Position numbers and translations under genes: made by a program. Below, piece after piece: positions 12,913 to 25,137 of a stretch of 64,000 bases of DNA; position 1 is the first letter of the stretch; each line of letters begins with the position of its first letter. A model generated the notes under the pieces. It was not told where the DNA came from, did not search any database, and saw nothing but the letters and a program-made list of their open reading frames with translations. The DNA comes from Leucosporidium creatinivorum (taxonomy: Eukaryota > Basidiomycota > Microbotryomycetes > Leucosporidiales > Leucosporidiaceae). Location of the stretch: NCBI GenBank assembly GCA_001600635.1, contig BCKL01000020.1, forward strand, positions 248,001 to 312,000. The letters run 5' to 3'.

Positions 12913-13580
12913 TCCTGCGATGAAAGTTTCGAGACCTGCAGGACAAGCGAATCCTCAGCGAAGGTGCTCAGGCCGTCGTGGGTTGCGGTCTCTCGAAGAC
13001 GGGCGAGAGATGAGCGGGAAGAAAAGTAGTGATTGGAATGATCCTCTCCTGCACGCCTGCACCCCAGCCTCCCTCCCCCTCGCCACCAAGCTCCTCCATC
13101 GTCTCCGAAGCTTGGTCATCTGGTCGCCGTCGAACGACTCTGCGCCTTGCTAAAAGGTCGAACAGCCTCGGGACCACATCGGGGGAGTGCTATGTGGTCT
13201 GAAATCACACTGCTGCTCACCAGAACCTGTAGGAGAGAGTCCGAGCTGAGAGCGAAGGCCGAGGCGAGTATGTTCGGTCGTAGAGGGGCGTATCAAGGCG
13301 AGGGAAGGGGCTGCAGAGGTCCTGAGAGCAGCTGTAGGGACTCAGTACGTTGGTTTATCGTCCGTGTCGTGTCGAAGCAGATAGCAGCGAAGTGGCGGAG
13401 CGCAAGAAATGAACCTCGCCGAACGAAGTCAGCCTTGTCTCCGACCAATTTGCTCGCTTCTGATCGACTGCAGGAATTCTCGTCCACCGAAGCTCTATAT
13501 CAAGCAGCCCCAGCAGCCTTTCGCCTCTTCCTCTCCGCTCCTCCCCCTCGCCATCTCTTCGAAACCGCTCAGCAGCTGCT

Positions 13581-15068
13581 ATGGCTCCCTCGCTCGCTCG
13601 TCCTATCACGCTGAGCAGTCGAATCGTGCCCAAGACGATGGAGGATCTGCTCGAGAGCATGGACAAGGCCGCTACACCTCAGTGGTTTTACGAGCTCGAG
13701 CAGGCCTACCAGCTAATGCCTCCCGAGGAATGGCCGCGCCTGCTGAAGGAGTATGAGACCTTGTGCGAGCAGGAGAGCAAGCTGCGTGGTAGTGGAGGTA
13801 AATGGAGGCCGACTCGTGCTCGCGCGATGGACGCTTGGGGAGGGCTGATGCGTAAGCTCGAGGATGTCTGGACGTGAAAGGAAACGACCGTGGTCGCTTA
13901 CGCCGGCTGTGTCTGGTTTGCAGATGTGTTCGCTCTGCGCAACAAGTACTTCGAACATCAGCGAGGGCTCACGTCGAACGCCGGAGCTTGAGCCAGGGAG
14001 GTCGAGCGAAGAGCGTTCGGCGCTCTCCCTCGGCTGCTCTCGCCTCTGTCGCGAGTCGAGTTGGCGTTCTACGAAGGTTTGTCTGGGCTTGAATCAAACC
14101 GACAGATCTTCACGCTGACTTTGAGCTTAACCAACAGCTCACGGCATCACCTTCGACCGAGCATCTTCACCCTCCGCCTCGACCGCCGAAACCCTCCGCT
14201 CGTCCGCACCGGTCACACAACCGCCACCACCCTCCACCGCCCTCACACTCGATTCCCCCCATCTGCTACCAGACCCCTCGCTTCGACCGAGCTTCTCCCT
14301 ACCAGCATCCCTCCAAACCCGACTCCTCCCACCGAGCTTGAGCGATCTCCTTCTGTCCCTCGACGAAGCCTCGACATCGCCATGGAGTCACGAGCTCGAA
14401 CGGATCTACCAACTCGTGCCCCAGAGCAACTGGACACAGCTTGAGGCGGATTATGAGAAGCTCGTTCAGCGGCTCTTCGCTGCTCGGAGCGAGGGAAGGA
14501 GCGATTGGATAGAGCTGCAGGAGGAACTTCTCGCTGCGAGGAAGCACATCATGCGTACGTTCCAGCTCTGTCTCCGTCTTGATCAGTGGCCATGGACTAA
14601 CTCCCTTTGACCTTCGCAGTCGTCCATTCGTTGCGAGATCGACATCGCCGAGAAGCCCAGCTCAGCTGTACCGGCACATCGAGCAACGAGGAGAACATGG
14701 CTCTTTCATCTACTGTGCCACTCCTCTCGGCGCTCCTCTCGCCGGAGGAGCGGAGCTTCTTCGCCGGTAGGCTTGAAGGCTGCTTCCTCTCTCGCGTATA
14801 TGTCATCCGAACGAGCCTTCGCTGATGTCGCTACTGAACAGAACATGGCATAAAGCTGCGTAAGCCTCACTCGGAGCTCCCGCCTCCTTCACCTCCGTCT
14901 ACTTCTTCGCCAACCCGAACCTCCGATGGGCTCGGCGCTGGCTCGCCTCATAATTCGCCGCCACCGCTCAGCTTGCCGGACGACTGCTCCTCACTCACAC
15001 TAGCACCTGACAGCCCGAATCACATCCCAGAATCTCACGATGAGACGGCTCTCATTCAGTTCGACTAG
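13581..15068 (+). CDS. Unrecognised gene made of an internal tandem duplication, with one in-frame TGA
   Basis: Five exons (13581-13851, 13924-14076, 14138-14554, 14620-14766, 14842-15068) total 1,215 nt, exactly 405 codons, ending in TAG. The protein has two homologous units. Unit 1 runs LLESMDKAATPQWFYELEQA ... HVFALRNKYFEHQ ... LPRLLSPLSRVELAFYE ... HGI. Unit 2 runs LLLSLDEASTSPWSHELERI ... VHSLRDRHRREAQ ... VPLLSALLSPEERSFFA ... HGI. The introns sit at the same two positions and phases in both units, so an exon-intron block was duplicated. In unit 1 a TGA at 13989-13991 (codon 113) interrupts the frame, although homology to unit 2 continues on both sides of it. It may be a recent nonsense change, a base error, or programmed readthrough. 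Exons are acidic and helical, with Ser/Pro-rich linkers. No known family was recognised. Confidence 0.65.
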
Positions 15069-15345
15069 GCGGGACAGCTCAGTGGAAGGATCGGCGAAAG
15101 GCTTAGAGGGCAAGCCTTCTTCACCGTGGGGTGCAGAGCAGTTCCAAAAGCCTGCAAGTACCTGTCAGCCCCTTACGTCTCTTGTACTGGCGCCCGACGC
15201 CTCGTGGACCAGTCGCGAAGAGCTACGAGCGAAAAAGAGGCCATCGGCCCTAGCGTTTCAAGCTATTGAAAGTAGGTCTTCGTGCGGCTCTATTCTGAAA
15301 GCTCCTTTCCTTCCCTCCTATTCACTTCGCCGTAAAGCGAGCTTG

Positions 15346-16096
15346 TTACTCCTTCCCTCCGGGAATCATCGCTCTCGGTAGGAGTCGAGGCGCCGCCCAA
15401 CCCACCGCCGCCATTGACCACCCCTGCTTGCGAAGCTTGCGCAAGCTGAAGGCGAGCATCGAGAGACCCCCGACACTGGAAATTACCGCCGCAGCCACTA
15501 CCGCCCCCACCGGCGCTCCAGCGTAGGCCATGAGGGTGAAGATGCCCGAGGTCCTGCCGAGGAGCCTGCGAGCAGACCTGCAGAGTTGTACGCGTTGAGT
15601 GTGTAGTGTTAACGACGACGAGAGACGACGAACTTGTAGGAAGCCTGCTGGGCGTCTGTCATGGCCGACTCGTCCAAAATGACAGCCTCACCTGCGAAGG
15701 CCGAGGAGAGTCAGCTTCGTTCCGAGCTGTGACGGATTCCAGCTCACCCCAAACGCTCAAAGCCACCGCCTGCACCAATCCAACGATGACACCTCCAACC
15801 AGCCCATCCTTGACGTCCTCCCCGATCTTGTCGCCTCCCGCGTTCCAAAGCTTGTAGGCCGAGAAGGCGAGTGAGGTCGTGATGGAAGCCACGTAGATGA
15901 CGGTTAGGAGGCCATCAAAGACTATACCTCATCAGGAGTTAGCCGTGCGTCCAGACGTGCTTGAGACGGAAAGCTCACGCGGATCGACAAGTCCGAGAAC
16001 CGATGGTGAGTCTGTTGAAGGAGCTGGAGGAAGGGATTGAGCGAGGTTGGGGCCGACTGCACTCGGCGTAGGACTCGTTTGTGAGGGAGTTTGCAT
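15346..16096 (-). CDS. Small predicted multi-pass membrane protein, unknown function
   Basis: The start is put at ATG 16096 (MQTPSQTSPTPS...). Three introns (near 15980-15930, 15747-15690 and 15637-15584, each with a good donor and a CTAAC/CTGAC-type branch) give about 190 residues. Hydrophobic segments are LLTVIYVASITTSLAFSAY, a Gly-rich GLVGGVIVGLVQAVALSVW, FTLMAYAGAPVGAVVAAAV and GGLSMLAFSL, so three to four membrane spans are likely, followed by a basic KLRKQGW stretch. There is no signal peptide; the N-terminus is Ser/Pro/Thr-rich. The gene lies downstream of VPS45 on the same strand with about 280 bp between them. Family not recognised. Splicing is consistent but the start codon is not certain. 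Confidence 0.6.
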
Positions 16097-16374
16097 GTTG
16101 AGCGGTTTGTAGAAGACGAAGAGGCTCTGAGCCGTTGAATCTCGGGGGACCTCGACCTCCGAGCAACGTAGGACAGCGTGGAGGCGCGATAAATGTACCG
16201 ATATCTGGACCTGTATCACAGAGAGCTGGAAAGTCGACGAAACCTGTCCCCGACCCTCTCGAACGAAAGGTGCGCTCGATTCAATACTAGATAGCCAGCT
16301 CCGAGCAGAAGGCTTCGGTGAGCCTCCCTCGCCGAACGAGGTCTGCAAGCGCAAACTGAGACTACCATTCCACA

Positions 16375-19300
16375 CTACTGCAACCTAACTCCATCAACAC
16401 CTCTCCTCGCCCTCCCCCAAAGATCCCTCAGCCCATCCTTTACAGCATCCACTCCCTCCTCCAACGCTCCTCCCGCTCCTCCGCCAACTTGAAGGGAGAC
16501 AGGGCCGATGTTGAGGTTCAGGCCTTGCTGCTGCTGTTGTTGAGCGTGATTGGTGGGCGCTGTGGCGGACGTAGATTGAGATGAGGAAAGAGGGGCCGAG
16601 TGCGGCGCTGGAGGTGGGGCCGAGGAGAAGGAGGGGGAGAAGGAGAAGGCGGCGTCGCGGGTCATTTGAAGGAAGCTGAGGTGGAGAAGATGGGTGAGGA
16701 TGATGTCGGGGGAAACGAAGGACCAGCGAGGGACGAGCAGAACCAGGGGGAAACGCGAAGGAACGACAGGACAGTCAGCGTTCGGCGCTTCGGCGCATCG
16801 GGCTCGGCCGACGAGAGCGCAGACTCACGATTTGGAGTTATGCACGCAAGTTCCACCGAGCAGGATCCTCGTTCCAGCTCCCACAGGACCATTGGGGCCA
16901 ATGCTGCCTGAAAGACCACCGCCAGCAGCGAACTGAGCGTTGAGAGCAGCGACCGTCTTGGCTTCCTCATAGGTTGTGCCGCCGACGATGAAGATGATGA
17001 CGTCTTGTGGTGCTCTGGGGAGAGTTGCGAGGTCGAAGAAGAAGTCGGAGCCGGCAAGGAAGGGAGAGAAGGAGCGAGACAGCGTCAGCCATCGTCTTCC
17101 TCTTCGCTCGGCGACTTCCCTCTTTGAAGACGAAGAACCCAGAACTCACCGCTGAATCCCTCCTTGCCCTACCCCTCCGCCAACTCCCTGCCCTTGCCCA
17201 TCCAGGAAAGGGTAGCTCGACTCCTTCAGCCTCCCTCGCAGGAGCAGGTCGATCGTCTCGGCGAGATGAGGTGTATGTTGCGTGTAGACGTTCTCGACTC
17301 CCTGGTGAGCGGTGATGATGGCGATGGCGACAGAGGGCGAGTGCAAGGGAATTAGGAAGTCGAAAGGAGAAAGGTCAGCTGTCGACGAAGGTTGGTCGCC
17401 TCGCTGTGCGAGACGGTGGAAACCATGTGGAAGATAAGGCGAGAGGAGAGGACGTTAGTGCGCACCTTCAATCCCTTCAAGGCGCTCTTGCCTCGGCTGA
17501 AGAAGTTCTCGTTGGCGAAGAGGTCGTCTTGCCTTTGGTCGGCGCCGGCAAAGTTGAGCATGGTCTGGACCATCTGTTGCGCGGAAGGAAAATCAAGAAA
17601 TCGTCAGCTCGGCCCAACTGCTAGGGTAGAGCTCTCGGCCGCGAAGCTCGAGCTCGGCGGGCAAAGAAGGCTGCTCACCTCAGCATCCGGTACGTTCTGC
17701 TGTCGTAGTAGATCGACCACGCCTGCGATGTTGTTCTGCGGTGACTTCTGATATCGCAGAGCGTAGAGGATGGCGAGACGAAGCTTGGCTTCGGGGAGGA
17801 TGTCCGGGGAGGCGATGAGAGATTGGACGTTCTGTGTGAGATTGTAGAAGCGTCAGCTTCACCTCGAGGAGAGGACGGAAGAGCAGCGCAACTGACCCGC
17901 AGATCTGGCGCATGACTCTCGTTACTCGCCAAACTCTGCTCGAGCTCCGAGACTTGCAGCAGATGCCTTGCGTTGACGAGTCGAGAAAGCTCGCCGACGA
18001 GAGCGACGTGCTTGGAGACGTTGCCGCCGAGCTTGCGGAACTCGGGGTACTCCTCGATGAATCTGGGCGAGGGCAGCGCAGAATGGGATCAGCTACGGCG
18101 CGGTAGGGATGCGAGTAAGCAGCTCACCGCTTCATATCGGAGACAGTCTCGATCTTGCTCGCGTTCGAGCTAGCGGATCGATTCGAATAGTCCGAGACGT
18201 AGGCGGAGAGATGAGCGCCGAGATCGCCAAAGTTGTCGTAGAGGTTGGAAGCGAAGAAAGGGTCTTGGTCGGGGGAGAGGACAATCTCCTGTGGAGCGCG
18301 CAGAGAGTCAGCGGTGTTCTCAAAGCCTTCAGCGTAGTGACGCCACGCACCTTGAGCTCCTCCCGCACATCAGGCGCGCTCTGCAAGCTGACCCTACCGT
18401 TCTGAATCCCGAGCAGCTCGTGCACCATTGCCTGATAAGTCCACTGACTGAGTAGCGGTGTGACGGGATCGTTCCTCCTGTCCAAAATGAGCAACAGCGG
18501 TGCCGTCGCCGCTTTCCTGAACTCCCAAAGCTCGGTCTGGTTGTTCATCTGGTAGAGGACCTCTTGGCCGAGCTTCTTGGCCATGGGCGACATGCGCTCG
18601 TAGCGGATTATTGGCCGTTTCTTGAGTGACAAGAGCAGGGCGGTGAGGCCTTCGATGTGTCGTGAGAGTGCGAGGGAGGAGGGGGAGAAGGAATTGGGAG
18701 TATCGCCGTATAGGGCGACGGCGCGTTGAGTCGGTGAAGGGTGCAGTGGTGTTGGCAGGAGGGAGAGGGAGAAGTGGGAAGAAGTGAGGGGCGAGTAGTC
18801 GGCGAAGTACTCCTGCAGACGGAGACGGCGAAGCGGGTCAGTCGGCGAAGGCGAGCAAGACGAGCGCCGAGCAGGCGAGCCTCACCTGCACCTCCCGTAC
18901 GAGCTCATGCTCATCTGCTTCCGCTAGCCGTTCAATCTGCGACTTCTTGAGCACGTTGGTGAAGTCTGCACTCTCTCAGATGGTCAGCTCGGCTCGTCCC
19001 TGCTCGTTCGACGCGCGCTCGAGACTTACACAGCCAGTAGCCTCCATATCGACCCTCTCTCAGCTCCCTCTCACACGCCTCGATACTCTCCTCGGTCGGC
19101 CTCAACAAGCAAATGCACTTGAGGTGCGGTAGCCTCTCAATTCCCTTGGAGCTGCTGGGCGGATACGCTGCGCCGTTCGAGGGTCCAGCGTTGAGCGCCG
19201 AAGCAGGGAGGGAGCGTGATGGATTGTCGATGCGGTCGGTGAGGTACACTTCATGCGAGAGGAGGGTGGATTGAGTCGAAGCGAGCGAGAGGATCGGCGT

Positions 19301-19446
19301 CTGTTGTTCAAGGCGTCAGCGTGGCTCGTGGTGAGAGCTGCAGGATAGCAGCGTACCGTCTCAGCATCTAGCAGCAGCACTTTGATGCCTGGCGTGTTGG
19401 TGACGATCTTGTCAATGTAGCCTTGAATCGCTTTCAGGCAGTCCAT
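16375..19446 (-). CDS. VPS45: Vps45, Sec1/Munc18-family vesicle fusion protein
   Basis: The start at ATG 19446 gives [20 protein letters not shown] and [10 protein letters not shown], the typical Vps45 opening. About ten short introns follow. Diagnostic Sec1-family stretches include [61 protein letters not shown], and near the end [20 protein letters not shown] and [15 protein letters not shown]. The C-terminus carries an additional low-complexity Ser/Pro and Gln-rich tail ([10 protein letters not shown]) and a helical [12 protein letters not shown] end, longer than the yeast protein. The known role is to bind the syntaxin Tlg2/Pep12-type SNAREs and drive Golgi-endosome fusion. The stop is TAG at 16375-16377. 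Identification is firm; exon edges in the middle were not all checked. Confidence 0.93.
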
Positions 19447-20045
19447 CCTCGACGGTGGGGCCTTGGCCTCTAATGTGAAGGCGAGGAGGCTGGTAGAGGG
19501 GTGAAGAGGGGCGTGTGAGGCGATTAAATTCTACTGTAGCTACTTGGACGGCTCAGGCGGCGAAGACAGCGAGTCGAGGAGATGCGGCAGAGGGCAAGGA
19601 GCTGAGCGTGGCGCCTTTCGCAAGCAGCGGTCCTCGCCGTACGTCGTCGTTGGGGTGCGAGGAGCAAGAAGTCATGAGCTGAGCTCTATTACACATCATC
19701 TTAGCAGTGCGGACTCTCGACGGGCTCTCCAATGCGCCTCACCCAGCGCCGAAGCCTTGTAACGCTCGAGACGAAACGAATGATGTGCAGGAAACTACGA
19801 AGCCAAACACCCAACACCGCCGAGACTGAATCCAGTGCTCTCCAAGCTCACTTCCGTTTCGTCTGCGTAAGGTTGGTCCCCCGTGAGGTGAGCAGAGCGA
19901 GGTCAGCGCCGAATCGCCGAGCATCGCTTCGCTTGACTAATACCCACCAGTCGTAACCGCTCCGTAAGAGTTTAAACAAATAAGGTGTGTAAGCGGCTGT
20001 CCGAAGGCTATGAGGAATGGCTATGAGGAATGGGAGTGACCTTAC
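19447..20045. other. Upstream of VPS45 and 3' flank of F-box copy A1
   Basis: No gene is supported. From about 19860 the sequence resembles the 3' flanks of the other A copies, including the minus-strand motif reading TCGGCGATTCGGCGCTGAC that also occurs after A2 (about 31753) and A4 (about 63790). A short direct repeat is present (AGGCTATGAGGAATGGCTATGAGGAATGG area, 20007-20035, given here only as its repeated TATGAGGAATGG core). Confidence 0.5.
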
Positions 20046-21155
20046 CAGTGGCATACTGCTCCTCGCCGCGAGGGTCGATGCCTCGGGCTCGACACGCCGC
20101 CGCCCAGTCTTCCCACGGGCAGTTGACATCGCCGCGTCCGTACACCCACATGACCATCCTCCATCGCTTCAGCTTCGCCAGCTTGGGCTCGTCGAAGAGG
20201 CGTACCAGCTCGGCGGGCATGCGAGTGGCTTCGTCATGCCCGAGCAGCGAATCGATGTGGAGGAGGACGACGGGCTTTGGGAGGAGCGCTACGATTTGTT
20301 GGATCTCGAGTGGGGTTGGGCGTAGGAGGTATAGGGAGGTGACCGAGGTGCAGGCTTGAACGAAGGCGTCGAGGGAAGAACGGCACTGGCGCCGAAAGTA
20401 GGGGTGGTCCACCGAGGGCAGCATGATCTTGAGGTGGGTGAGTTGGGGTGCTACAGGGAGAAGGATCTGCACCAGCGCGCTCGCGAGGGCGTCCACTGAA
20501 CAGTCCAGCTCGAGACGAGTGAGGTGAGGCTCAGGGACGACCGCGGGCGCCGGGGAAGGGGAGGAGGAAGGGTGGCAGCGCCGTGACGCCAGAGTGGATG
20601 AGGAGAGCCTTCAACATCATTGTAGAAGCTGGGGTTCGGTTCTTTGGCCCCTCGAGAGGCACCCTGAGCTCCAGTCGACGAAGGCCTGCAGCCAGAGCGA
20701 GTCAGCCGGATCGGCTGAACGGAATGCTGCCAGCTGGCCAGCGGCGAGGCTCAGGACTCACCTCGGAGGAGTTGATAGTGGGAAGTCTGGAGCCTCAGCT
20801 CGCCTGAGAACACTTTGAGTACTTGCAGAGGGACGTGGAACCGCTGGAGTACAGCAAGCTGCTGCGCGCCATCTCGTCCGTCAAAGACGATCAAGCTCTG
20901 CGGCGGCGTCGGGGCCGACCCTCGGCGCTTGGAGACGGCTTGGAGATATCTTTTCCATGTGCTGCTGTTGCTCGCAGCCTCGAAAGTGGCGCCCAGGACA
21001 TATTGCGCCGGAGCGCGCCAATCTCGGGCGACGAGCGCTGCTCCCGCGAGCGTGCGTCGTGTTTTGGCTTCCTGATCAGGCCAGTGATCATCGCCGGGGA
21101 CCATCTCGAGGATAGAAGTGAGCAGCTCGGGCGTCAGATCTTGTATGATCGCCAT
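20046..21155 (-). pseudogene. F-box/LRR-like family A, copy A1 (frameshifted)
   Basis: Exon 1 (21155-20762) begins MAIIQDLTPELLTSILEMV, an F-box-like N-terminus, and runs to HYQLLRG. Exon 2 (20685-20046) contains LRR-like sequence and the conserved C-terminal block KLKRWRMVMWVYGRGDV ... WAAACRARGIDPRGEEQYAT. The exons total 1,034 nt against 1,027 in intact copy A4. Near 20550, after LPPFLLPFP, a net 7-nt gain shifts the frame and brings an early TGA. Downstream sequence is still family-like in the correct frame. It is paired head-to-head with B1 and mirrors A4/B2 in the other arm of the inverted duplication. The frameshift could in principle be an assembly error, but the length arithmetic supports it. 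Confidence 0.75.
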
Positions 21156-21760
21156 TTTGGCGACGGGGCTGAGCTCGGCGTTTGGTCGCAGGGCAGGGGA
21201 GGGGTGAGATGTAGCTGTGAGGTTGGGGAAAAATCAGCTCTCAGATCTTCCTCTCGCGATTTGGTGCTATGCGGGCTCATCCGACCTCGAAATCCTTGCC
21301 AACAGCACCCTCGAGCCTCCCTCTCTCGCCCTCGGCTTGCGCTCTTGTCCTGCCACCTGCGAGCAAACCGAAAGCTCTCTTCACCATCAAAGAGCATGAG
21401 AGACTCACCTTCAGCAGCAATCAACGACTCCGAGCAGCAGCTTTCGAGCGTCTTTCCCGAGCACAGCAAGCGTCGCTCTTGTCCTCGGGCTTCGACCGAC
21501 GGGCGATCCAGCAGCGGCGAGCGAAGGGGCGAGGTGCGCAGAGGGGTAAGAGCGAGCTGTAGTACTTTCCTAGCTGAGCGAGCTGTCGAAGCGGGCGAGC
21601 CGAGCGATACGAGCAAGTGATGGCGGGAGAGCAAGGAGCAAACGGACGTTTGAGCAGCTCGGGGTTCGAGAGCGAAGAGGGGTGTTGGATTGAAGTGAGG
21701 CTCTGAGAGCTGTAAAGATGCAGCAAAGTTGATTGAGCATCATTCTTCGCTTCTGCACCT
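21156..21760 (-). promoter_or_regulatory. Leader of A1 with a 194-nt 5'-UTR intron
   Basis: Upstream of the A1 ATG the minus strand has a well-formed intron, 21408-21215 (GTGAGT ... AGCTGAT ... CCTCACAG), three times the usual intron length here. Leader and intron are shared with A2, A3 and A4 (intron lengths 194, 195, 186 and 194 nt). By eye A1 and A4 match at roughly 85-90% across it, better than their LRR coding parts. The remaining ~210 bp to B1 is a divergent promoter. Confidence 0.65.
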
Positions 21761-21970
21761 CGGTAGCCCTACGCCGAAGCCCCCCTCGACCGAGCTTGCC
21801 CTTCGCCGATTCGCTGCTCCGGCGCTCTCTTTCTCTCCCGCTTCTCGCTCGTTTCGCCGCTTCGTGTCTCGACTCGTCGCTTCAGGTGAGTATTGGGGTA
21901 CAGTCCATATCTGAAGCATGATGCTCACCCCACTTCTGCGCCCCTACAGCTCTCTCGTCTCGCTTTCGAC

Positions 21971-23509
21971 ATGTCGCCCACCTCTGCTCGCCTCGTGGAG
22001 TCGCAGGAGGGAGGATCGCTCGTCGCTGCTGGTACTGCTGGAGGGGAGGAAGCTGTTGCTACTGCACTGCGCAACGCGAACGACAACTGCAAGGTGAGCT
22101 CTCTGCCTCTTTACTCCGCCGCAGAAGGAGCAAGCGCTGACCAGCGTCCGAGCGGCTCGTGCGTCTGTTTTGCTGCAGGGTGAGGTCTTGTTCTTGCTCT
22201 CCAGATTTAGTACAGCTATATGGGAGCAGAACTGTATGATTGAGAGGCTCTGAAAGACTCCAAAGCTGACTTGAGCCCATCTCCTTCAGCCGCCAACCTC
22301 CCCGCCGACGTCCTCCTCCTCATCTTCGAGTGGTCAGCCCTCCTCGACGTGAAACGTATTTACTTCGTCTACGATTGGGATCGCTCCGACACTGTCACCG
22401 TCAAAGCGGCCTGCACCGTCTGCAGAGGATGGTCCTTCTCCGCCCGGCGAGTCCTCCACTCGTCCATCCTCCTCACCTCTCTTAAACAAGCTCGTGCCTA
22501 CCTTCACACCTCCCGGATCTCTCCTTCCCTCACTTCTCGCACCGTCGCCATGATTCTCGACTCCAACCTGCCCATTCCACGCAATCCGGATCATTCGGCG
22601 CACGAGAGGGAGAAGGAGATCGCAAGGGCATTTATGGAAGCTCTCGCTGCAGCACCCAATCTACAAAAGCTCGGCGTCGGGTCGCTGGATGAATCGGCGC
22701 ATGATGATCTAGTGGAGCTGATTGGAGGCCGTCCCCTCCGAGCTCTCGCCTACGTCCCGCCCAACTCTCAAACTCGGAGTCGCAACCAACGCTCGCTAGA
22801 ACACGCGGTGATCAAGGTGGACGACTTGCCCTTCTTCCTTCCATCATCCTCTCTGCGCTCCCTCGCGCTGCGCAACACCTGGGACGAGAAGAAGGACTGG
22901 AACCTGCCCTTTCCTCCTGCGCCAGCTGTGCTGGCCTCAACGCCGAGCCATGTTACGACCCTCATCCTCAGTTGCAACAACGTTCCTGTCCTCCTAGCAA
23001 TCGTCACCGCCTGTGGCCCATCTCTCATCCGCGTCCAAATCTACGTGGAGCGCGACATCCCGCCTGCGGAAGCCATCGCCGCCTGGAGCACGACGACCGA
23101 CACCCTCATTGCCTGGGAGCACACGAGCCACACGGAGCAAGTGGGGCCAGGCGAGACGCCCTGGATCCATCGCGTTTTACCTCGCTTCAAGAAGCTCGAA
23201 CGTCTGTCGGTTACGCTCCGCGACGTCGGTTCCGAAATCGCCAGCCTGGCTCCACCCTCGCTCCGCGCCATACAGCTTGTCCTGTACGAGTCGTCCCTTG
23301 CAGAGCTTCTCGAGGAGTGGTTGGAGGCTTCTCCCTCCTGGTCGCCAGATCTCCACCTCGACATCAATCTCATTGGAATCAGCGACAAGGATTTGGAGCA
23401 GCTGGGGGACAGCTACGAGGTTATGGCAGAGCTCGAGGCCAGAGGTCTTCGAGTGGACACAGACGACTACTCTTGGGGAGTTGACGCGCTGTTCTTCGGG
23501 TGGGAATGA
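21971..23509 (+). CDS. F-box-like protein, family B, copy B1
   Basis: Three exons (21971-22093, 22179-22209, 22290-23509) give 1,374 nt and 457 residues. The 31-nt middle exon encodes GEVLFLLSRF and is required to keep frame. Introns are 85 and 80 nt with GCTGAC branch sites. After a short acidic N-terminus (MSPTSARLVESQEGG) comes an F-box-like stretch LPADVLLLIFEWSALLDVKR ... AACTVCRGWSFSARRVLHSS, then LRR-like leucine-periodic sequence (SHVTTLILSCNNVPVLLAIV, KKLERLSVTLRDVGSEIASL). It ends DDYSWGVDALFFGWE. A 68-nt intron lies in the 3' UTR at 23513-23580. An SCF substrate-receptor role is inferred from the F-box alone. The twin is B2 at 60213-61748. Confidence 0.8.
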
Positions 23510-23915
23510 GAGGTGAGTTTGACCAGCGCGAGGAACTGAGCGATCGCCGAGCTGCTGCTGAGGCCAACGCCTTCTCGCAGAACTGAGCCAAATAGCAGAC
23601 GGAGGAGCTGATGTGCTTAAGGCTTTGAGATACTGGAATTCATTTTTCGTGCTTGTCAATGTCGAGGAGGGCGACTCGCCCGAGGCTCGGCGCTCGTAGC
23701 TGCTCGCTCGCGTCGCGCTGTCGAAGCCGAGAGCCGCGAAGCCGGTCGAGAGAGCGTCACGAATACTGATAGACCGTCGTTACCCCATCTTGACTCTACG
23801 CGGCCTACAGAACAAGCGAATCCTGCGACTCGACCCCTCGACGTTGCTCTGCTCGGCGAGGAAGAAACGGGTCAGCTGCTGTCGAGGACGAAGCCGATGA
23901 GACTACTCACCCATC

Positions 23916-25100
<1,185 letters not shown>

Positions 25101-25137
25101 CTAGTCCGAGGCGCTTCTATCGTCCTACAGCTCTAGA

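Larger units (their letters stand above)
19860..23650 (+). repeat. Inverted segmental duplication, left arm (A1+B1)
   Basis: This arm contains A1 (-), its leader, the divergent promoter, B1 (+) and the 3'-UTR intron of B1. The same order in reverse complement occurs at about 60070-63860 (B2, promoter, leader, A4). Homology is continuous through introns and non-coding DNA, so the unit was copied as DNA and not from RNA. Boundaries are by eye and good to about 100 bp. Confidence 0.85.
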
